Assembly (NCBI RefSeq): GCF_016617615.1
Contig: NZ_JAACYA010000001.1
Location: forward strand, 558,001 to 622,000
DNA: 64,000 nt
From: Persephonella atlantica
GTDB taxonomy: Bacteria; Aquificota; Aquificia; Aquificales; Hydrogenothermaceae
Direction of reading: 5' to 3'
This document shows positions 33,223-42,822 of this stretch, in pieces (the first letter of the stretch is position 1; each line of letters opens with the position of its first letter). A model generated the notes under the pieces. That model saw only the letters and a program-made list of their open reading frames with translations, had not been told where the DNA came from and searched no databases. The position numbers were made by a program, and so were the translations under genes.

Positions 33223-34979
33223 TGACAGAGTTTACCTACATATTCAATTTAGAAGAGGCTGTTAAATCTCTCCATGATTTTGAGAAAGATAAATATCTAT
33301 TTTTAGACACAGAGGTTGCTGTAAAATCATTCAAAGAGATAGATTTTTTTTCAGATAAAGTCCGTCTGATACAGTTAGGAAACGCAGAAAAGATATACAT
33401 CTACGACATGTTTTTAATTCCGGAGTTTGCAAAGTATCTAAAAGAGATTTTAGAAAAAAAAGGAGTAGTAGGTCATAATCTGAAGTTTGATATCAAGTTT
33501 CTCAAAACAAATTTTGATATATTCCCCCAGATTGTTTTTGACACAATGATTGCTTCACAACTTCTGTCTGAAAACAGTAAAGAGAAGCATTCCCTTCAGG
33601 CTGTGACATACAGACTTACAGACAACAACATTGATAAAACACAGCAGTCTTCTGCATGGGGATTGAGAAACCTGTCTGAGGAACAGCTTGAGTATGCAGC
33701 AAACGATGTAAAGGTTCTCAGAGAGATATTCCCAATACTAAAGAGTAGATTAAACCAGATTAACACTCCCCACAAAGCTACCGGAGTAGTACACGAGACC
33801 TTTGGTCTGGATAATGCTGTTGCTGTTGTTGAGATGGCATTTGTTCCTCAGCTTGCTATGATTGAGCTAAAAGGTATGCCTGTTGATGAAAAAGAGCTAA
33901 GCAGTATGTTAACAACTGTGTCTGCTGATTATCAGAGAAGATACATAGAGTTTGTCAGAAGCAGCGGTGTTGACCCATTTTCTCCCCACAAAGTAACAGC
34001 ATGGCTCACAGGAAGGTTAGGATTAAAGCTTCCCAAAACACAGAAAGGTTCACTTTCATCACAGGACAGTGCACTGAGAAAATATATGGACATTCCTCAG
34101 GTCAGACAGCTAATAGAGATAAGGTCAGAAAAGAAACTGTTAGATAAACTAAAAGAACTTCATTCACACGTTAAAAACGGCAGAATTCATTCCCAGTTCA
34201 GGCAGATTGGTGCTCCAACTGGCAGAATGGCCTCTTCCCAGCCAAATCTTCAGAACATAACAAAAGAGCTGAGGAGACTGTTTAAAGCTCCAGAAGGTAA
34301 AAAACTTATTGTTGCAGATTACTCACAGATAGAGCTGAGAATTGCTGCAGAGTATGTTAATGACGAAGTGATGATAAAAGCTTTTTCAGAAGGGAAAGAC
34401 CTTCACAGGTTCACAGCTTCACTGATTTTAGACAAATCTTACGAAAAAGTATCAAAAGAAGAAAGACAGATGGCAAAAGCAATAAATTTTGGTCTTATAT
34501 ATGGAATATCTCCAAGGTCTCTTATGGAGTATGCAAGAAACAACTATGGCGTTGATATATCACTGAAAGATGCACAGGAGTTTCACAAAAGGTTTTTTGA
34601 CATCTATCTATCTTTTAAAAGATGGCACGAAAGTGTCAATCAAAAGCTGTCAAAAAAGCATTCTATGACTGTTTACACACTTTTAGGAAGAAAGATGACT
34701 GTTCACAGATTTACAGAAGCAGTTAATTTTCCTATTCAGGGAACAGGCAGTGACATGTTAAAGATGGCTGTCGTATTTTTTGGAAAGTTAAAAAAAGATA
34801 TAGATGCCAGTATAGTTAACTTGGTACACGATGAGATTATTGTTGAAGTAGCTAAAGAATACGCCGATAAAGCGAAGGAAATCCTTTCAGAAAGTATGCT
34901 CAGGGCAGGAAAGATTCTGCTGAAAAAAGTTCCAGTAGAATTTGAAGTAGAGATAGTCAATGCATGGGCAGAGAAGTAG
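33222..34979 (+). CDS. polA: Family A DNA polymerase with 3'-5' exonuclease domain, Aquificota type
   Basis: A 585-residue polymerase I lacking the 5' nuclease domain. The exonuclease region has LDTEV, GHNLKFDIKFL and YAANDVKVL, corresponding to motifs ExoI-III. The polymerase motifs are DYSQIELRIAA (A), RQMAKAINFGLIYG (B) and LVHDEIIVEV (C). The size and form match the Aquificota polymerases related to the thermophilic-virus 3173 polymerase and the apicoplast polymerase. A separate gene elsewhere would be needed for 5' flap removal. The gene ends in a small inverted repeat that overlaps its stop. Confidence 0.93.
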   Translation: MTEFTYIFNLEEAVKSLHDFEKDKYLFLDTEVAVKSFKEIDFFSDKVRLIQLGNAEKIYIYDMFLIPEFAKYLKEILEKKGVVGHNLKFDIKFLKTNFDIFPQIVFDTMIASQLLSENSKEKHSLQAVTYRLTDNNIDKTQQSSAWGLRNLSEEQLEYAANDVKVLREIFPILKSRLNQINTPHKATGVVHETFGLDNAVAVVEMAFVPQLAMIELKGMPVDEKELSSMLTTVSADYQRRYIEFVRSSGVDPFSPHKVTAWLTGRLGLKLPKTQKGSLSSQDSALRKYMDIPQVRQLIEIRSEKKLLDKLKELHSHVKNGRIHSQFRQIGAPTGRMASSQPNLQNITKELRRLFKAPEGKKLIVADYSQIELRIAAEYVNDEVMIKAFSEGKDLHRFTASLILDKSYEKVSKEERQMAKAINFGLIYGISPRSLMEYARNNYGVDISLKDAQEFHKRFFDIYLSFKRWHESVNQKLSKKHSMTVYTLLGRKMTVHRFTEAVNFPIQGTGSDMLKMAVVFFGKLKKDIDASIVNLVHDEIIVEVAKEYADKAKEILSESMLRAGKILLKKVPVEFEVEIVNAWAEK

Positions 34980-34996
34980 GGATAGACCTACTTCTC
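34971..34996. repeat. 10-bp inverted repeat at the polA stop
   Basis: GAGAAGTAGG (34971-34980, containing the polA stop) is perfectly complementary to CCTACTTCTC (34987-34996), with a 6-nt loop. There is no U-run, so it is at best a weak terminator or an RNA-stability hairpin. The right arm is part of the 29-bp direct repeat. Confidence 0.6.
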
Positions 34997-35076
34997 ACTC
35001 AAAGCAAAAGGAGGTTGCACTCTCCCCGAATGGGAGACCAGTTCTTCATAGACCTACTTCTCACTCAAAGCAAAAG
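34982..35076. repeat. Two-copy 29-bp perfect direct repeat with 37-nt spacer
   Basis: Identical 29-nt units occupy 34982-35010 and 35048-35076. They begin ATAGACCTACTTCTCACTC and end AAAGCAAAAG. The 37-nt segment between them contains a small hairpin (CTCCC / GGGAG). The second copy overlaps the 3' end of the minus-strand 652-residue gene and encodes its last residues and stop; the first lies just after the polA stop. Repeat and spacer lengths resemble a CRISPR unit, but two copies and no cas genes make a local duplication or insertion scar more likely. Confidence 0.75.
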
Positions 35077-37012
35077 AAGATATATCAGCATTTTCGTAAG
35101 CTCTAATCCTGGAGTATCCATCTCTTGTTTTTGGATATGTATGGAGCCTTATACTAAAAGAACAGTTTTTATGATTCTCCAACAGCTCGGCTACATTGAT
35201 ACTAAGGCTTCCATCTATCTGGGGTATGTTTCTCTGTGCCACAGGTATGGAAAATACAGGCTGTCCTGATACTCCTCTGTGAATTGTCAGTATGTATGAA
35301 TCTAAAAAGCTGTTAGGATGAGTTGCTGTATACTTAATCGTAACTATTTCATTAAAATTTGTATATTCGATAAATTGACATTCCCCTACAGGTATTCCAT
35401 TGAATTTTATTTCTTTTATGTCAGCAACTGTCTTCTGATTATCAATATGTAATCTTAGTATTATACTTCCATCAGGTTCTACTTTTAAGTTGGCATCTAC
35501 TGGTATGATTCCTCCAGCCTCTTCTCCGGTAGGGAGAATATACTTAAATCCTTTTGTCGTGGGATTGGTGATTTTGTTTCCATTATTGTCAAACATTTCG
35601 AGTCTAAGTTCGTATTTTCCATCTTCAATATTCTTTGTTTCCCAGAAGGCAAATCTTCTATCTCCTCTATTTATAACAACCCAATCCAGATCTGGATCTG
35701 GTATTTCGAAAAGATTGGCTTCTCCGTTTATATTAAATGGGCCAAGAACTTTGCTGTTTATGTAAAAGTTACCATTGTGATACTGGAGATATCTGTGAAC
35801 AACCTTCCCCTCAATATGTTTCCAGTCTGTTTCTCCCTCTTTCCTGTAGGACCATCTGTAGTAATAAACGTTCAGATTTCTTATATCTTTATGGAACTGC
35901 ATCTGGATATCAAGCTCTGTTCCATAAGGAGCATCTCCTCTATATAAGCCCCTCTGGATATTAGGAATCATTCCTGGTTTAATATGCGCCTGTTCAATTT
36001 GATACCATCCGTCATTACCTATTCCCAGTGGCATTACATATGTTTCCTCAGTATCAGGTTTTGAGATGGGGGGACATGTAATAGCATCAGGATCTGTAAC
36101 ATTAATATGCACATATGTTCCAGATGCATGATTCCAGTATGTATAGCAAGGGATAGGCTCCGGTTTATATATAACTTTTTCTATTCCGTTTATTTTTTGC
36201 TTTACGACAAAATACAGATCTGGTTTGTCTTTTTCGCACATAGAAATCCAGATTACACTGCTGAAATAACCGTCAGAATTAAGAGAAACTGTATCTAACT
36301 TGTCCATCCTGTAACAGTATTTTGACCAAAGGGGATATACCCATGGTAGGCATAAAAGCTGTTTAAATTTGTGAATATCCTTAATGATAATCTGTCTGAA
36401 TTGTTCTATTGAGCTGTAAAGAATGCTAAAACTGTCAGGAATATCTATATTTACTGTTTTTATATGCTCAAATTCCAGAGGATTTGGACAGGGAAGAACA
36501 TCACATGGTGGTTTTGGTGGAATAGGAATTTCTGGTTTTTTAATAATGTCAATAATATGCCTTCTAATCTTTTCTAATATACTATCGGGTATTCTCATAA
36601 AACATAGTCTGTAGTCTACTTCATATATCTCGACTTCGCCTGTACATATTGGAACATTATCTTTTTTAACATTTCCTCTCACAACAAAAGGATATTTAAT
36701 CCAACATGCCCAGATAACTTCTGGGATTAAAAATTCCATTTCAATAGGTTTTTTTTCAAAATAGAAATCCTTTACGAAAGGTTGAAATTTGTCAATCTTT
36801 TCTGGTTCTACTTCCGGTGCAACTTTGATTTTGTATCTTCCAATTTTTTTGATGAAAAAAGAAGCGTATCCCACGGAATTCTTAAATTTTATATGCTTTT
36901 TTTCAACAATGTTGTTGAACTTATCAAAGATATAACATAACAGTTTGGATTCTTTTCCTTCAAAGTTTTCAAAATTTAGAACAATTTTGATATTATCAGT
37001 TCTTTTTTTCAT
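35054..37012 (-). CDS. Hypothetical 652-residue protein, partner of the 37016-37327 gene
   Basis: No signal peptide or membrane helix is visible. The sequence is rich in aromatic residues and beta-strand-like segments throughout. It includes a proline-rich stretch (KKPEIPIPPKPPC) near residue 160 and scattered cysteines. I do not recognise the family. It starts 3 nt after the small upstream gene, so the two form an operon. Its last codons (FALSEK and stop) lie in one copy of the 29-bp repeat. It separates polA from recO and looks like an accessory insert. A secreted or structural role is not supported by the N-terminus. Confidence 0.7.
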   Translation of the reverse strand: MKKRTDNIKIVLNFENFEGKESKLLCYIFDKFNNIVEKKHIKFKNSVGYASFFIKKIGRYKIKVAPEVEPEKIDKFQPFVKDFYFEKKPIEMEFLIPEVIWACWIKYPFVVRGNVKKDNVPICTGEVEIYEVDYRLCFMRIPDSILEKIRRHIIDIIKKPEIPIPPKPPCDVLPCPNPLEFEHIKTVNIDIPDSFSILYSSIEQFRQIIIKDIHKFKQLLCLPWVYPLWSKYCYRMDKLDTVSLNSDGYFSSVIWISMCEKDKPDLYFVVKQKINGIEKVIYKPEPIPCYTYWNHASGTYVHINVTDPDAITCPPISKPDTEETYVMPLGIGNDGWYQIEQAHIKPGMIPNIQRGLYRGDAPYGTELDIQMQFHKDIRNLNVYYYRWSYRKEGETDWKHIEGKVVHRYLQYHNGNFYINSKVLGPFNINGEANLFEIPDPDLDWVVINRGDRRFAFWETKNIEDGKYELRLEMFDNNGNKITNPTTKGFKYILPTGEEAGGIIPVDANLKVEPDGSIILRLHIDNQKTVADIKEIKFNGIPVGECQFIEYTNFNEIVTIKYTATHPNSFLDSYILTIHRGVSGQPVFSIPVAQRNIPQIDGSLSINVAELLENHKNCSFSIRLHTYPKTRDGYSRIRAYENADISSFALSEK

Positions 37013-37015
37013 TAT

Positions 37016-37327
37016 TCATTCCCCCTCTCCAATTGGTTCAAGACTTGTTCCAAGAAAAGCTCTTCCCGAGGCGTAATATATATAAACAGGTTCTTCGTTT
37101 CTGAGTACATCAAGGACATTTTCAAACATTGAAGATGGCAGATGCATTCTAATGACTCCGTTCTGAACATAATCATTCTCAAAAAACATGCCAGGATCGT
37201 TAAATCTTACATAAGCAATAACATTTCCTGAACTGTCATAAAGTGAAACCTGTGCTCTGTTTGTGTGGTATCCACTAGGACTGCCATAAAATAAAACATG
37301 GTAACTTTTTACTTCCTTTACTTTCAT
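37016..37327 (-). CDS. Hypothetical 103-residue protein, first of a two-gene unit
   Basis: The product starts MKVKEVKSYHVLFYGSPSGY and contains VRFNDPGMFFENDY and YYASGRAFLGTSLEPIGEGE. An upstream in-frame ATG exists, but AAGGAGG is spaced for the ATG at 37327. It is a compact soluble protein, probably mostly beta. I believe similar small proteins occur sporadically in unrelated bacteria, but I cannot confirm that. It is co-transcribed with the 652-residue gene. The AT-rich stretch upstream (37328-37494) shows no clear promoter. Confidence 0.7.
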   Translation of the reverse strand: MKVKEVKSYHVLFYGSPSGYHTNRAQVSLYDSSGNVIAYVRFNDPGMFFENDYVQNGVIRMHLPSSMFENVLDVLRNEEPVYIYYASGRAFLGTSLEPIGEGE

Positions 37328-37494
37328 CTTTGCCTCCTTAAATGAAATGTGCATTTAAATATCCTGTATATATTATTTATAAACAATAGAAAAAATTAAT
37401 AGGTATTACCGAAAGGTTTAAATGTAGAAAAACAAATTTTAGAATACATAGTGGTAGAATAAAGTTTAGATTTTTGGTAAAAACGAAAATTTAT

Positions 37495-37872
37495 TTACTG
37501 TCTATTAAACTTTATTTTTTTATGGTGAATCAATTCCTCCAAAATCTTTAACACTTCCTTTTTTCGGTTAATTTTTGCAACATCAACAGGTGTTATCCCA
37601 TTTTTATCTTTTATAAAAGGGTCAGCTCCCTGCATTAGCAGAAGCTTTACTATCTCCTTATGTCCATAGAAAACAGCCCAGTGGAGAGCTGTCCCACCTT
37701 TTTCGTCCTGATAGTTAACGTCTGCACCTTTTGCAATGGCCAGCCTTACCCTGTCTATATCCCCAAGCTGTGAAGCAATAATGAGCATGTTGTTAGGGTC
37801 TGAGGCGTCTAATCTCTGGCATGAAAGCAGAGCAAAAACAATCAGAATCAGAGGTAAAACTTTCTTTAACAT
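37495..37872 (-). CDS. Ankyrin-repeat lipoprotein
   Basis: A 125-residue protein with a lipoprotein signal (LILIVFALLSC; the Cys would be lipidated) followed by about two and a half ankyrin repeats (GGTALHWAVFYGHKEIVKLLLMQGADP and the next NGITPVDVAKINRKKEVLKIL). The ATG at 37872 follows GGGAG; an upstream TTG is less likely. Such proteins mediate protein contacts in the periplasm. The partner is unknown. Confidence 0.82.
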   Translation of the reverse strand: MLKKVLPLILIVFALLSCQRLDASDPNNMLIIASQLGDIDRVRLAIAKGADVNYQDEKGGTALHWAVFYGHKEIVKLLLMQGADPFIKDKNGITPVDVAKINRKKEVLKILEELIHHKKIKFNRQ

Positions 37873-37945
37873 CTTCTCTCCCAATTGTATTTCAGGACTA
37901 AATCAATATATTATTTTTCCTGAAATTTTTCAAAAGGGGATATGT

Positions 37946-38635
37946 TTGAGCAGTCTGATAAAGGATGAAGCTATCGTTTTAAGAAAATCTCCTGTTGGAG
38001 ATTATGATGTATCAATCACTGTTTACATGAGAAAACAGGGAAAAGAAAATATATATCTACCAAAGGGGCAGTTACTTAAATCTCCTTACATAAGCTCTAC
38101 AGAGCCTTTTACGTGGTTCAAAGGGGTATTTATAAGAAAAAGAGAGAAATTTTTTATAAAGGAGATAGACAGGTCAAAGGCTCTCGGTATTGAGATATGT
38201 AAAGACTTAAACCGCTTCATAACAGCTAATTATATGCTTGACACATTTAACAGATACATCATATATCCTGACGAGAGGATGTTTATATTTTTGAAAAAAA
38301 GTCTGTATTATCTAACTGGCAGTTGTGATATGAGTATTTTTCGTCTTAACTTTTTAGCAAAGCTGGTTTATCTATCTGGGATTTACCCTGAGCTGAAGCA
38401 GTGTGTAAGATGTGGAGAGAATATTAATAGAAATAATTATCAGCTTTTTTCCATATCTGAAGGGGGGGTGGTATGCACGAAATGTTCTAAACAAAAAAGA
38501 AATATCAGCTATCAGCACATAAAATATCTTCAGCAGTTAAGAATAATAAGATTCAAAAACCTGCCAAAGCTCAGAATAAAAGATGCCCACTACCTTGAGA
38601 AAATTCTTTCAGATTATTTGAGCAAAAACGCATAG
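37946..38635 (+). CDS. recO: DNA repair protein RecO
   Basis: A 229-residue RecO with an N-terminal OB fold (about 1-80), a helical middle and a C4-like zinc site CVRCGENI...CTKC. RecO loads RecA on SSB-coated DNA. The best start is TTG at 37946, with AAGGGG six bases upstream; longer in-frame extensions would run into the ankyrin gene. Its stop is next to the convergent epimerase stop. Confidence 0.82.
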   Translation: MSSLIKDEAIVLRKSPVGDYDVSITVYMRKQGKENIYLPKGQLLKSPYISSTEPFTWFKGVFIRKREKFFIKEIDRSKALGIEICKDLNRFITANYMLDTFNRYIIYPDERMFIFLKKSLYYLTGSCDMSIFRLNFLAKLVYLSGIYPELKQCVRCGENINRNNYQLFSISEGGVVCTKCSKQKRNISYQHIKYLQQLRIIRFKNLPKLRIKDAHYLEKILSDYLSKNA

Positions 38636-39640
38636 TTAAATGTTTTCCTTTCCCTCATCTACAGATACATCCTTTAGCCATTCTTTGTTCTCTAAATACC
38701 ACTGGACAGTCCTTTTCAGTCCTTCATCTATATCAATCTCAGGTTTCCAGCCAAGGAGCTTTCCAGCCTTGTCTATGTCTGCCCATGTCTCTTTCATGTC
38801 TGCTTTATGAAATGGCCTGTGTTCAATGACAGCCTTTTTACCTAACAGATTTTCTATTTTGTTTATTATTGTTTTCAGTGATATGGGATTTTTCCCTCCT
38901 CCTAAATTAATAATCTCATAACCTAAAGGTTTCATTGCAAGGATAGTTCCCCTTGCAATGTCATCAACATATGTAAAATCCCTTGCCTGAGAGCCATCAC
39001 CAAACAGTCTGATAGGTGTTCCTTTATCTATCCATTTGATAAATCTGAATATGCTCATATCTGGTCTTCCAGCAGGACCGTAAACAGTGAAGTATCTTAC
39101 CACTGTTATGTCTAACCCATACAGGTAGTGATACGTGTAAGCCATCACTTCAGCTGCCTTTTTTGATGCTGCGTAAGGAGATATAGGGGTGTTAACAGGA
39201 AGTGTTTCCTTAAAGGGCATAGGCTGTCCAGCATACAGAGAAGATGTGGAAGCTAAAACCATCTTTTTTATTCCTTTCTCTTTCATCAGTTCAAGGAGAT
39301 TTAAAGTTCCCTGGGCGTTTGTCTGGAGGTAAACGTGGGGATTTTCCATAGAATATCTAACCCCTGCCCTTGCTGCCAAATTCAAAACAGCGTCAAAGTT
39401 GTAGCTGTCAAACAGAACCTTTAATGCCCCTAAATTTTCTATATCTATCTGAAAAAATCTGAAATTTTCATACTTTTCTAAATCTTTTTTTCTCCACTCT
39501 TTCAGTCTCACATCATAATAATGGTTCATGTTGTCTATACCAACAACATTAAAACCACCTTCAAGGAGGAATTTTACTGTTTTCCAGCCAATAAAACCTG
39601 CAGCTCCTGTAACAAGGACAGTCTGACCTTTTGCTTGCAT
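38636..39640 (-). CDS. NAD-dependent sugar-nucleotide epimerase, UDP-glucuronate 4-epimerase-like
   Basis: A 334-residue extended SDR. The GAAGFIG glycine motif is at about residues 12-18, and STSSLYAGQP and YAASKKA give the Ser-Tyr-Lys triad. The NHYYDVRLKEWR insertion is typical of UDP-glucuronate/galacturonate 4-epimerases. The product would feed surface polysaccharide synthesis. The genes for a glycosyltransferase and a deacetylase lie divergently next to it. Confidence 0.85.
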   Translation of the reverse strand: MQAKGQTVLVTGAAGFIGWKTVKFLLEGGFNVVGIDNMNHYYDVRLKEWRKKDLEKYENFRFFQIDIENLGALKVLFDSYNFDAVLNLAARAGVRYSMENPHVYLQTNAQGTLNLLELMKEKGIKKMVLASTSSLYAGQPMPFKETLPVNTPISPYAASKKAAEVMAYTYHYLYGLDITVVRYFTVYGPAGRPDMSIFRFIKWIDKGTPIRLFGDGSQARDFTYVDDIARGTILAMKPLGYEIINLGGGKNPISLKTIINKIENLLGKKAVIEHRPFHKADMKETWADIDKAGKLLGWKPEIDIDEGLKRTVQWYLENKEWLKDVSVDEGKENI

Positions 39641-39698
39641 CCTTATGCTCCTGATATAATTTGAAACCTAAAAATTATAACATTTCAGAGGTGATTTA

Positions 39699-40796
39699 TT
39701 GAAAGTTCTGCAGGTTGTTGATGGATACGGCTGGGGTGGAACAAAAGAACAGGTATATCTGACTACAAGGGAACTGAAGAAAAAGGGAATAGACATTCAT
39801 ATTGCCCTTTCTTTCCAGTATCAGCAAATGGTTGAAAAACTAAAGCCTTACAATGTTCCAATACATTACTTTGAAAACCACATAAAAAATGCAAGGTACA
39901 GGATAGAAAACTACAGAAGACTTATAAAAATTATTGATGAAAACAGGTTTGACATTGTCATAGGAAATTCTCCCCATGCATTTGATTATGTCCGTGTGTC
40001 AAAAATTTTTCTGAAAACCAGACCAAAAATCATCAATGTGAAAAGGTCTGGAAGAATTCCCTCTTTCCTTTCTAAATATCTGAAGTATTCAGCTGCTGAC
40101 AGAATTGTTGTAGTATCAAAAAGTGTGGAGAAAATACTCAGAGAAAAAAAGTTTTTGCCAGAAAAACTTGTTACAATTGAGAGTGGAATTGACCTGTCAA
40201 GGTTTAAACCTGAGCCAGAGAAAAAAGAGTATTTCAGAAAAAAGATAGGTCTTCCTGTAGATAAAAAAATATTTGTTAATGTGGCTAACTGGAATCCAGA
40301 GGTAAAAGGTCAGGATAGGCTGATACGGTCTTTCTTACAGGCAGATATGCCAGATGCTGTCCTTGTCCTTGTAGGTAAAGATACAGATAAAAAAACTAAA
40401 GAATTAACCAAACAGTACGGGGGAGAAGACAGGGTAATAGGTTTAGGTTTCAGAGAGGACATTCCTAAAATTCTGAATGCCAGTGATTATTTTGTCCTTT
40501 CCTCATTTTTAGAAGGAATAGCAGGAGCCCTTCTGCAGGCAATGGCAACAGGTAAGGTGGTAATATCAACACTTGCAGGGGGTATAGACGAGTATCTGAA
40601 GGATGGTTACAACGGTTTTTCTGTAGAAGTTGGGGATTTTGAAGGTCTAAAAGATAAGATGAGATATGTTGCACAGATGGACAAAAATCTGTACAAAAAG
40701 ATATCCCACAATGCTGTAAAAACAGCAAACCATTACTCTATTGAAAACACAGCAAACAAATATATAAGGCTGTTTGAGGAGATGCTTAATGGGTAA
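39699..40796 (+). CDS. Glycosyltransferase family 4 (GT-B)
   Basis: A 365-residue GT-B enzyme. The N-terminal GYGWGGTKEQVY loop and the C-terminal SSFLEGIAGALLQAMATGKVVI (EX7E motif) are typical of family 4. TTG at 39699 follows GAGGTGAT. It probably transfers a sugar onto a lipopolysaccharide or other envelope glycan; acceptor and donor are unknown. It overlaps the deacetylase start by 8 nt. Confidence 0.85.
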   Translation: MKVLQVVDGYGWGGTKEQVYLTTRELKKKGIDIHIALSFQYQQMVEKLKPYNVPIHYFENHIKNARYRIENYRRLIKIIDENRFDIVIGNSPHAFDYVRVSKIFLKTRPKIINVKRSGRIPSFLSKYLKYSAADRIVVVSKSVEKILREKKFLPEKLVTIESGIDLSRFKPEPEKKEYFRKKIGLPVDKKIFVNVANWNPEVKGQDRLIRSFLQADMPDAVLVLVGKDTDKKTKELTKQYGGEDRVIGLGFREDIPKILNASDYFVLSSFLEGIAGALLQAMATGKVVISTLAGGIDEYLKDGYNGFSVEVGDFEGLKDKMRYVAQMDKNLYKKISHNAVKTANHYSIENTANKYIRLFEEMLNG

Positions 40797-41847
40797 TGTT
40801 TTTATTATCTTTTATCACAAGATAATTCCCCGCTGGGGTCATTCAAAGGCTGTATCAACATTTTTATTTGAGATGAAAATACTGAAAAATTATTTCAGAG
40901 TAATCACTTTAGACGATGTTTACGAGTATCTCACAACAGATAAATGGCCTGACAAAAACTCCGTTGTAATAACCTTTGATGACGGTTACGTGGATAACTA
41001 CATATATGCCTATCCTATCTTGAAAAAACTGGGACTGAAAGCAACTATTTTCCCTATAACTTCAAGGATAATAAGGGAAGAAATTGTCAGACCTACACTG
41101 GAAGATTACTGGTCAGGAAAAGTGTCTAAAAAGGAGCTGTACAGGCCAAAAACGATGGCAGAAGCCAACTACCAGTTTTTAAAGGAAGGAAAATCTGAAG
41201 ACTTTCTATCTGTTGAGGAGCTAAATAAAATGAAGGATGTTTTCAGTGTAGAAGGACACGGCAGAGTTCACGCAAAGGTTTTTTACTCAGAAGAGATAAC
41301 AGACTTCTATGATGGGAAAAATGGACACTGGAGTAATATCTACGCTTACGGTGAGTCAGATGATTTTTCAGGCCTTGAAGAGCCACAGATTGGATATCCA
41401 CTATTCCCAGACAGAAACAATCTTTCAGTTAGAAGGGGATTTCTGAAAAAAGAGGTGAAAGATTTTATAAAATCTATTGACAGGAATTTTTTCAATAAAA
41501 AAGACTGGAAGAAGGAGTTAAAGAGAGAGCTGGAAAAGAATTTTTCATCACTATTGGAATTTGAAACAGAGCAGAAAAGAAAGGAAAGGGTAAAAAGAGA
41601 GCTTGAACAGGCAAAAAAAGAGCTGGAAGAGATTACAGGAAATTCTGTCAGACACATATCTTATCCCTTTGGGCATTACGACGATGTTTTAGTAGACATA
41701 ACCTCGGGGATTTACGATTCTGCTTACACAATAGAAAAGGATATAATAAGAAAAGGTCAGAATATGTGGAGGCTTCCCAGAATAGAGATAGCAAAAGATT
41801 TTTCAGCATTTATTACCAAAATAATAAAATTTTCACTGAAGAGGTGA
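40789..41847 (+). CDS. Polysaccharide deacetylase-family protein
   Basis: A 352-residue NodB-fold protein. [12 protein letters not shown] gives the first metal motif, and HGRVHAKVF and [12 protein letters not shown] give later parts, so the catalytic domain is split by a helical insert with a charged coiled-coil-like segment (about 240-290). ATG at 40789 with GAGGAG upstream is chosen over an earlier TTG. It may deacetylate an envelope glycan made by the neighbouring glycosyltransferase. Confidence 0.8.
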   Translation: MGNVFIIFYHKIIPRWGHSKAVSTFLFEMKILKNYFRVITLDDVYEYLTTDKWPDKNSVVITFDDGYVDNYIYAYPILKKLGLKATIFPITSRIIREEIVRPTLEDYWSGKVSKKELYRPKTMAEANYQFLKEGKSEDFLSVEELNKMKDVFSVEGHGRVHAKVFYSEEITDFYDGKNGHWSNIYAYGESDDFSGLEEPQIGYPLFPDRNNLSVRRGFLKKEVKDFIKSIDRNFFNKKDWKKELKRELEKNFSSLLEFETEQKRKERVKRELEQAKKELEEITGNSVRHISYPFGHYDDVLVDITSGIYDSAYTIEKDIIRKGQNMWRLPRIEIAKDFSAFITKIIKFSLKR

Positions 41848-41849
41848 GT

Positions 41850-42806
41850 ATGCAGACTAAGATAGAGCCGTTGGATAATTCCCTCTCCTATAAGCTATTT
41901 GGTATAGATTTTAAAAACCCTGTGTGGACTGCATCTGGCTGTTTTTCGTATGGTTTAGAAGTGGCAGAAAACCTTTACGACATATCCCAGCTTGGAGCAG
42001 TTGTTGTCAAAGGACTGTCTTTCAAACCTCGGACAGGGAATCCTCCCCAGAGGATAGTTGAAACCCCCTGCGGGATGCTCAATTCCATCGGCCTTCAGAA
42101 CCCGGGAGTGGAGTATTTCACACAGAAAATACTCCCTCAACTGAGAAAGTATGATACTGTTATTGTTGCCAATATTTTTGGAGAGGATGAGGACGAGTAT
42201 CTGAAGGTTGCTGAGCATTTAGACAGAGCAGATGGAGTTTATATCTTAGAGCTAAACGTCTCCTGTCCAAACGTAAAAAAAGGGGGGATAGCCTTTGGCT
42301 CAGACCCAGAAACTTTATACAGTCTTGTAAAAAAACTGAAACAGGTTACAGACAAACCCCTTTTAGTCAAACTAAGCCCAAATGTTACAGATATTACTGT
42401 TACAGCTGATGCGTCTGTTGAAGGGGGAGCAGATGGTCTTGTCCTGATAAACACACTCCTTGGTATGGCCATAGATGTTGAAAAAGAAAAACCAATAATC
42501 GGCTTAAAAACAGGGGGTCTTTCTGGGCCTGCCATTCTCCCTGTGGCAGTCAGAATGATATATCAGGTGTACGAGAAGTACGGTTCTTCTGTTCCCATCA
42601 TAGGTGTTGGAGGTATTACAACAGCTCAGGATGCACTTCAACACATACTTGCAGGTGCTGTTGCAGTTCAGATAGGAACGGCAAACTTTTACGACCCGTA
42701 CTCCCCTTTGAAAGTGATTGAAGGCCTAAAAAAACACCTTAAAAGGAAAAATTATTCCCACTTCCTTGAGCTTATAGGGAAAGCGCATAGATTAGAGATT
42801 AAATAA
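41850..42806 (+). CDS. pyrD: Dihydroorotate dehydrogenase, class 1B catalytic subunit
   Basis: A 318-residue flavoprotein of pyrimidine synthesis. It has [13 protein letters not shown], the catalytic cysteine in [13 protein letters not shown] and flavin-binding [14 protein letters not shown]. Class 1B enzymes work with PyrK, whose gene is not here. ATG at 41850 with GAGGTGAG is preferred over the longer in-frame extension into the deacetylase gene. Confidence 0.93.
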   Translation: MQTKIEPLDNSLSYKLFGIDFKNPVWTASGCFSYGLEVAENLYDISQLGAVVVKGLSFKPRTGNPPQRIVETPCGMLNSIGLQNPGVEYFTQKILPQLRKYDTVIVANIFGEDEDEYLKVAEHLDRADGVYILELNVSCPNVKKGGIAFGSDPETLYSLVKKLKQVTDKPLLVKLSPNVTDITVTADASVEGGADGLVLINTLLGMAIDVEKEKPIIGLKTGGLSGPAILPVAVRMIYQVYEKYGSSVPIIGVGGITTAQDALQHILAGAVAVQIGTANFYDPYSPLKVIEGLKKHLKRKNYSHFLELIGKAHRLEIK

Positions 42807-42822
42807 ACTACAGGAGGTATTT

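Noticed and set aside
34982-35076. CRISPR array call
   Set aside because: Only two repeats and one spacer are present, no cas genes are in the window, and one repeat encodes the end of a gene. Reported as a direct repeat instead.
37736-37945. Longer N-terminus for RecO
   Set aside because: The in-frame extension overlaps the minus-strand ankyrin gene and has no family similarity; TTG at 37946 has a Shine-Dalgarno and gives the usual RecO start.
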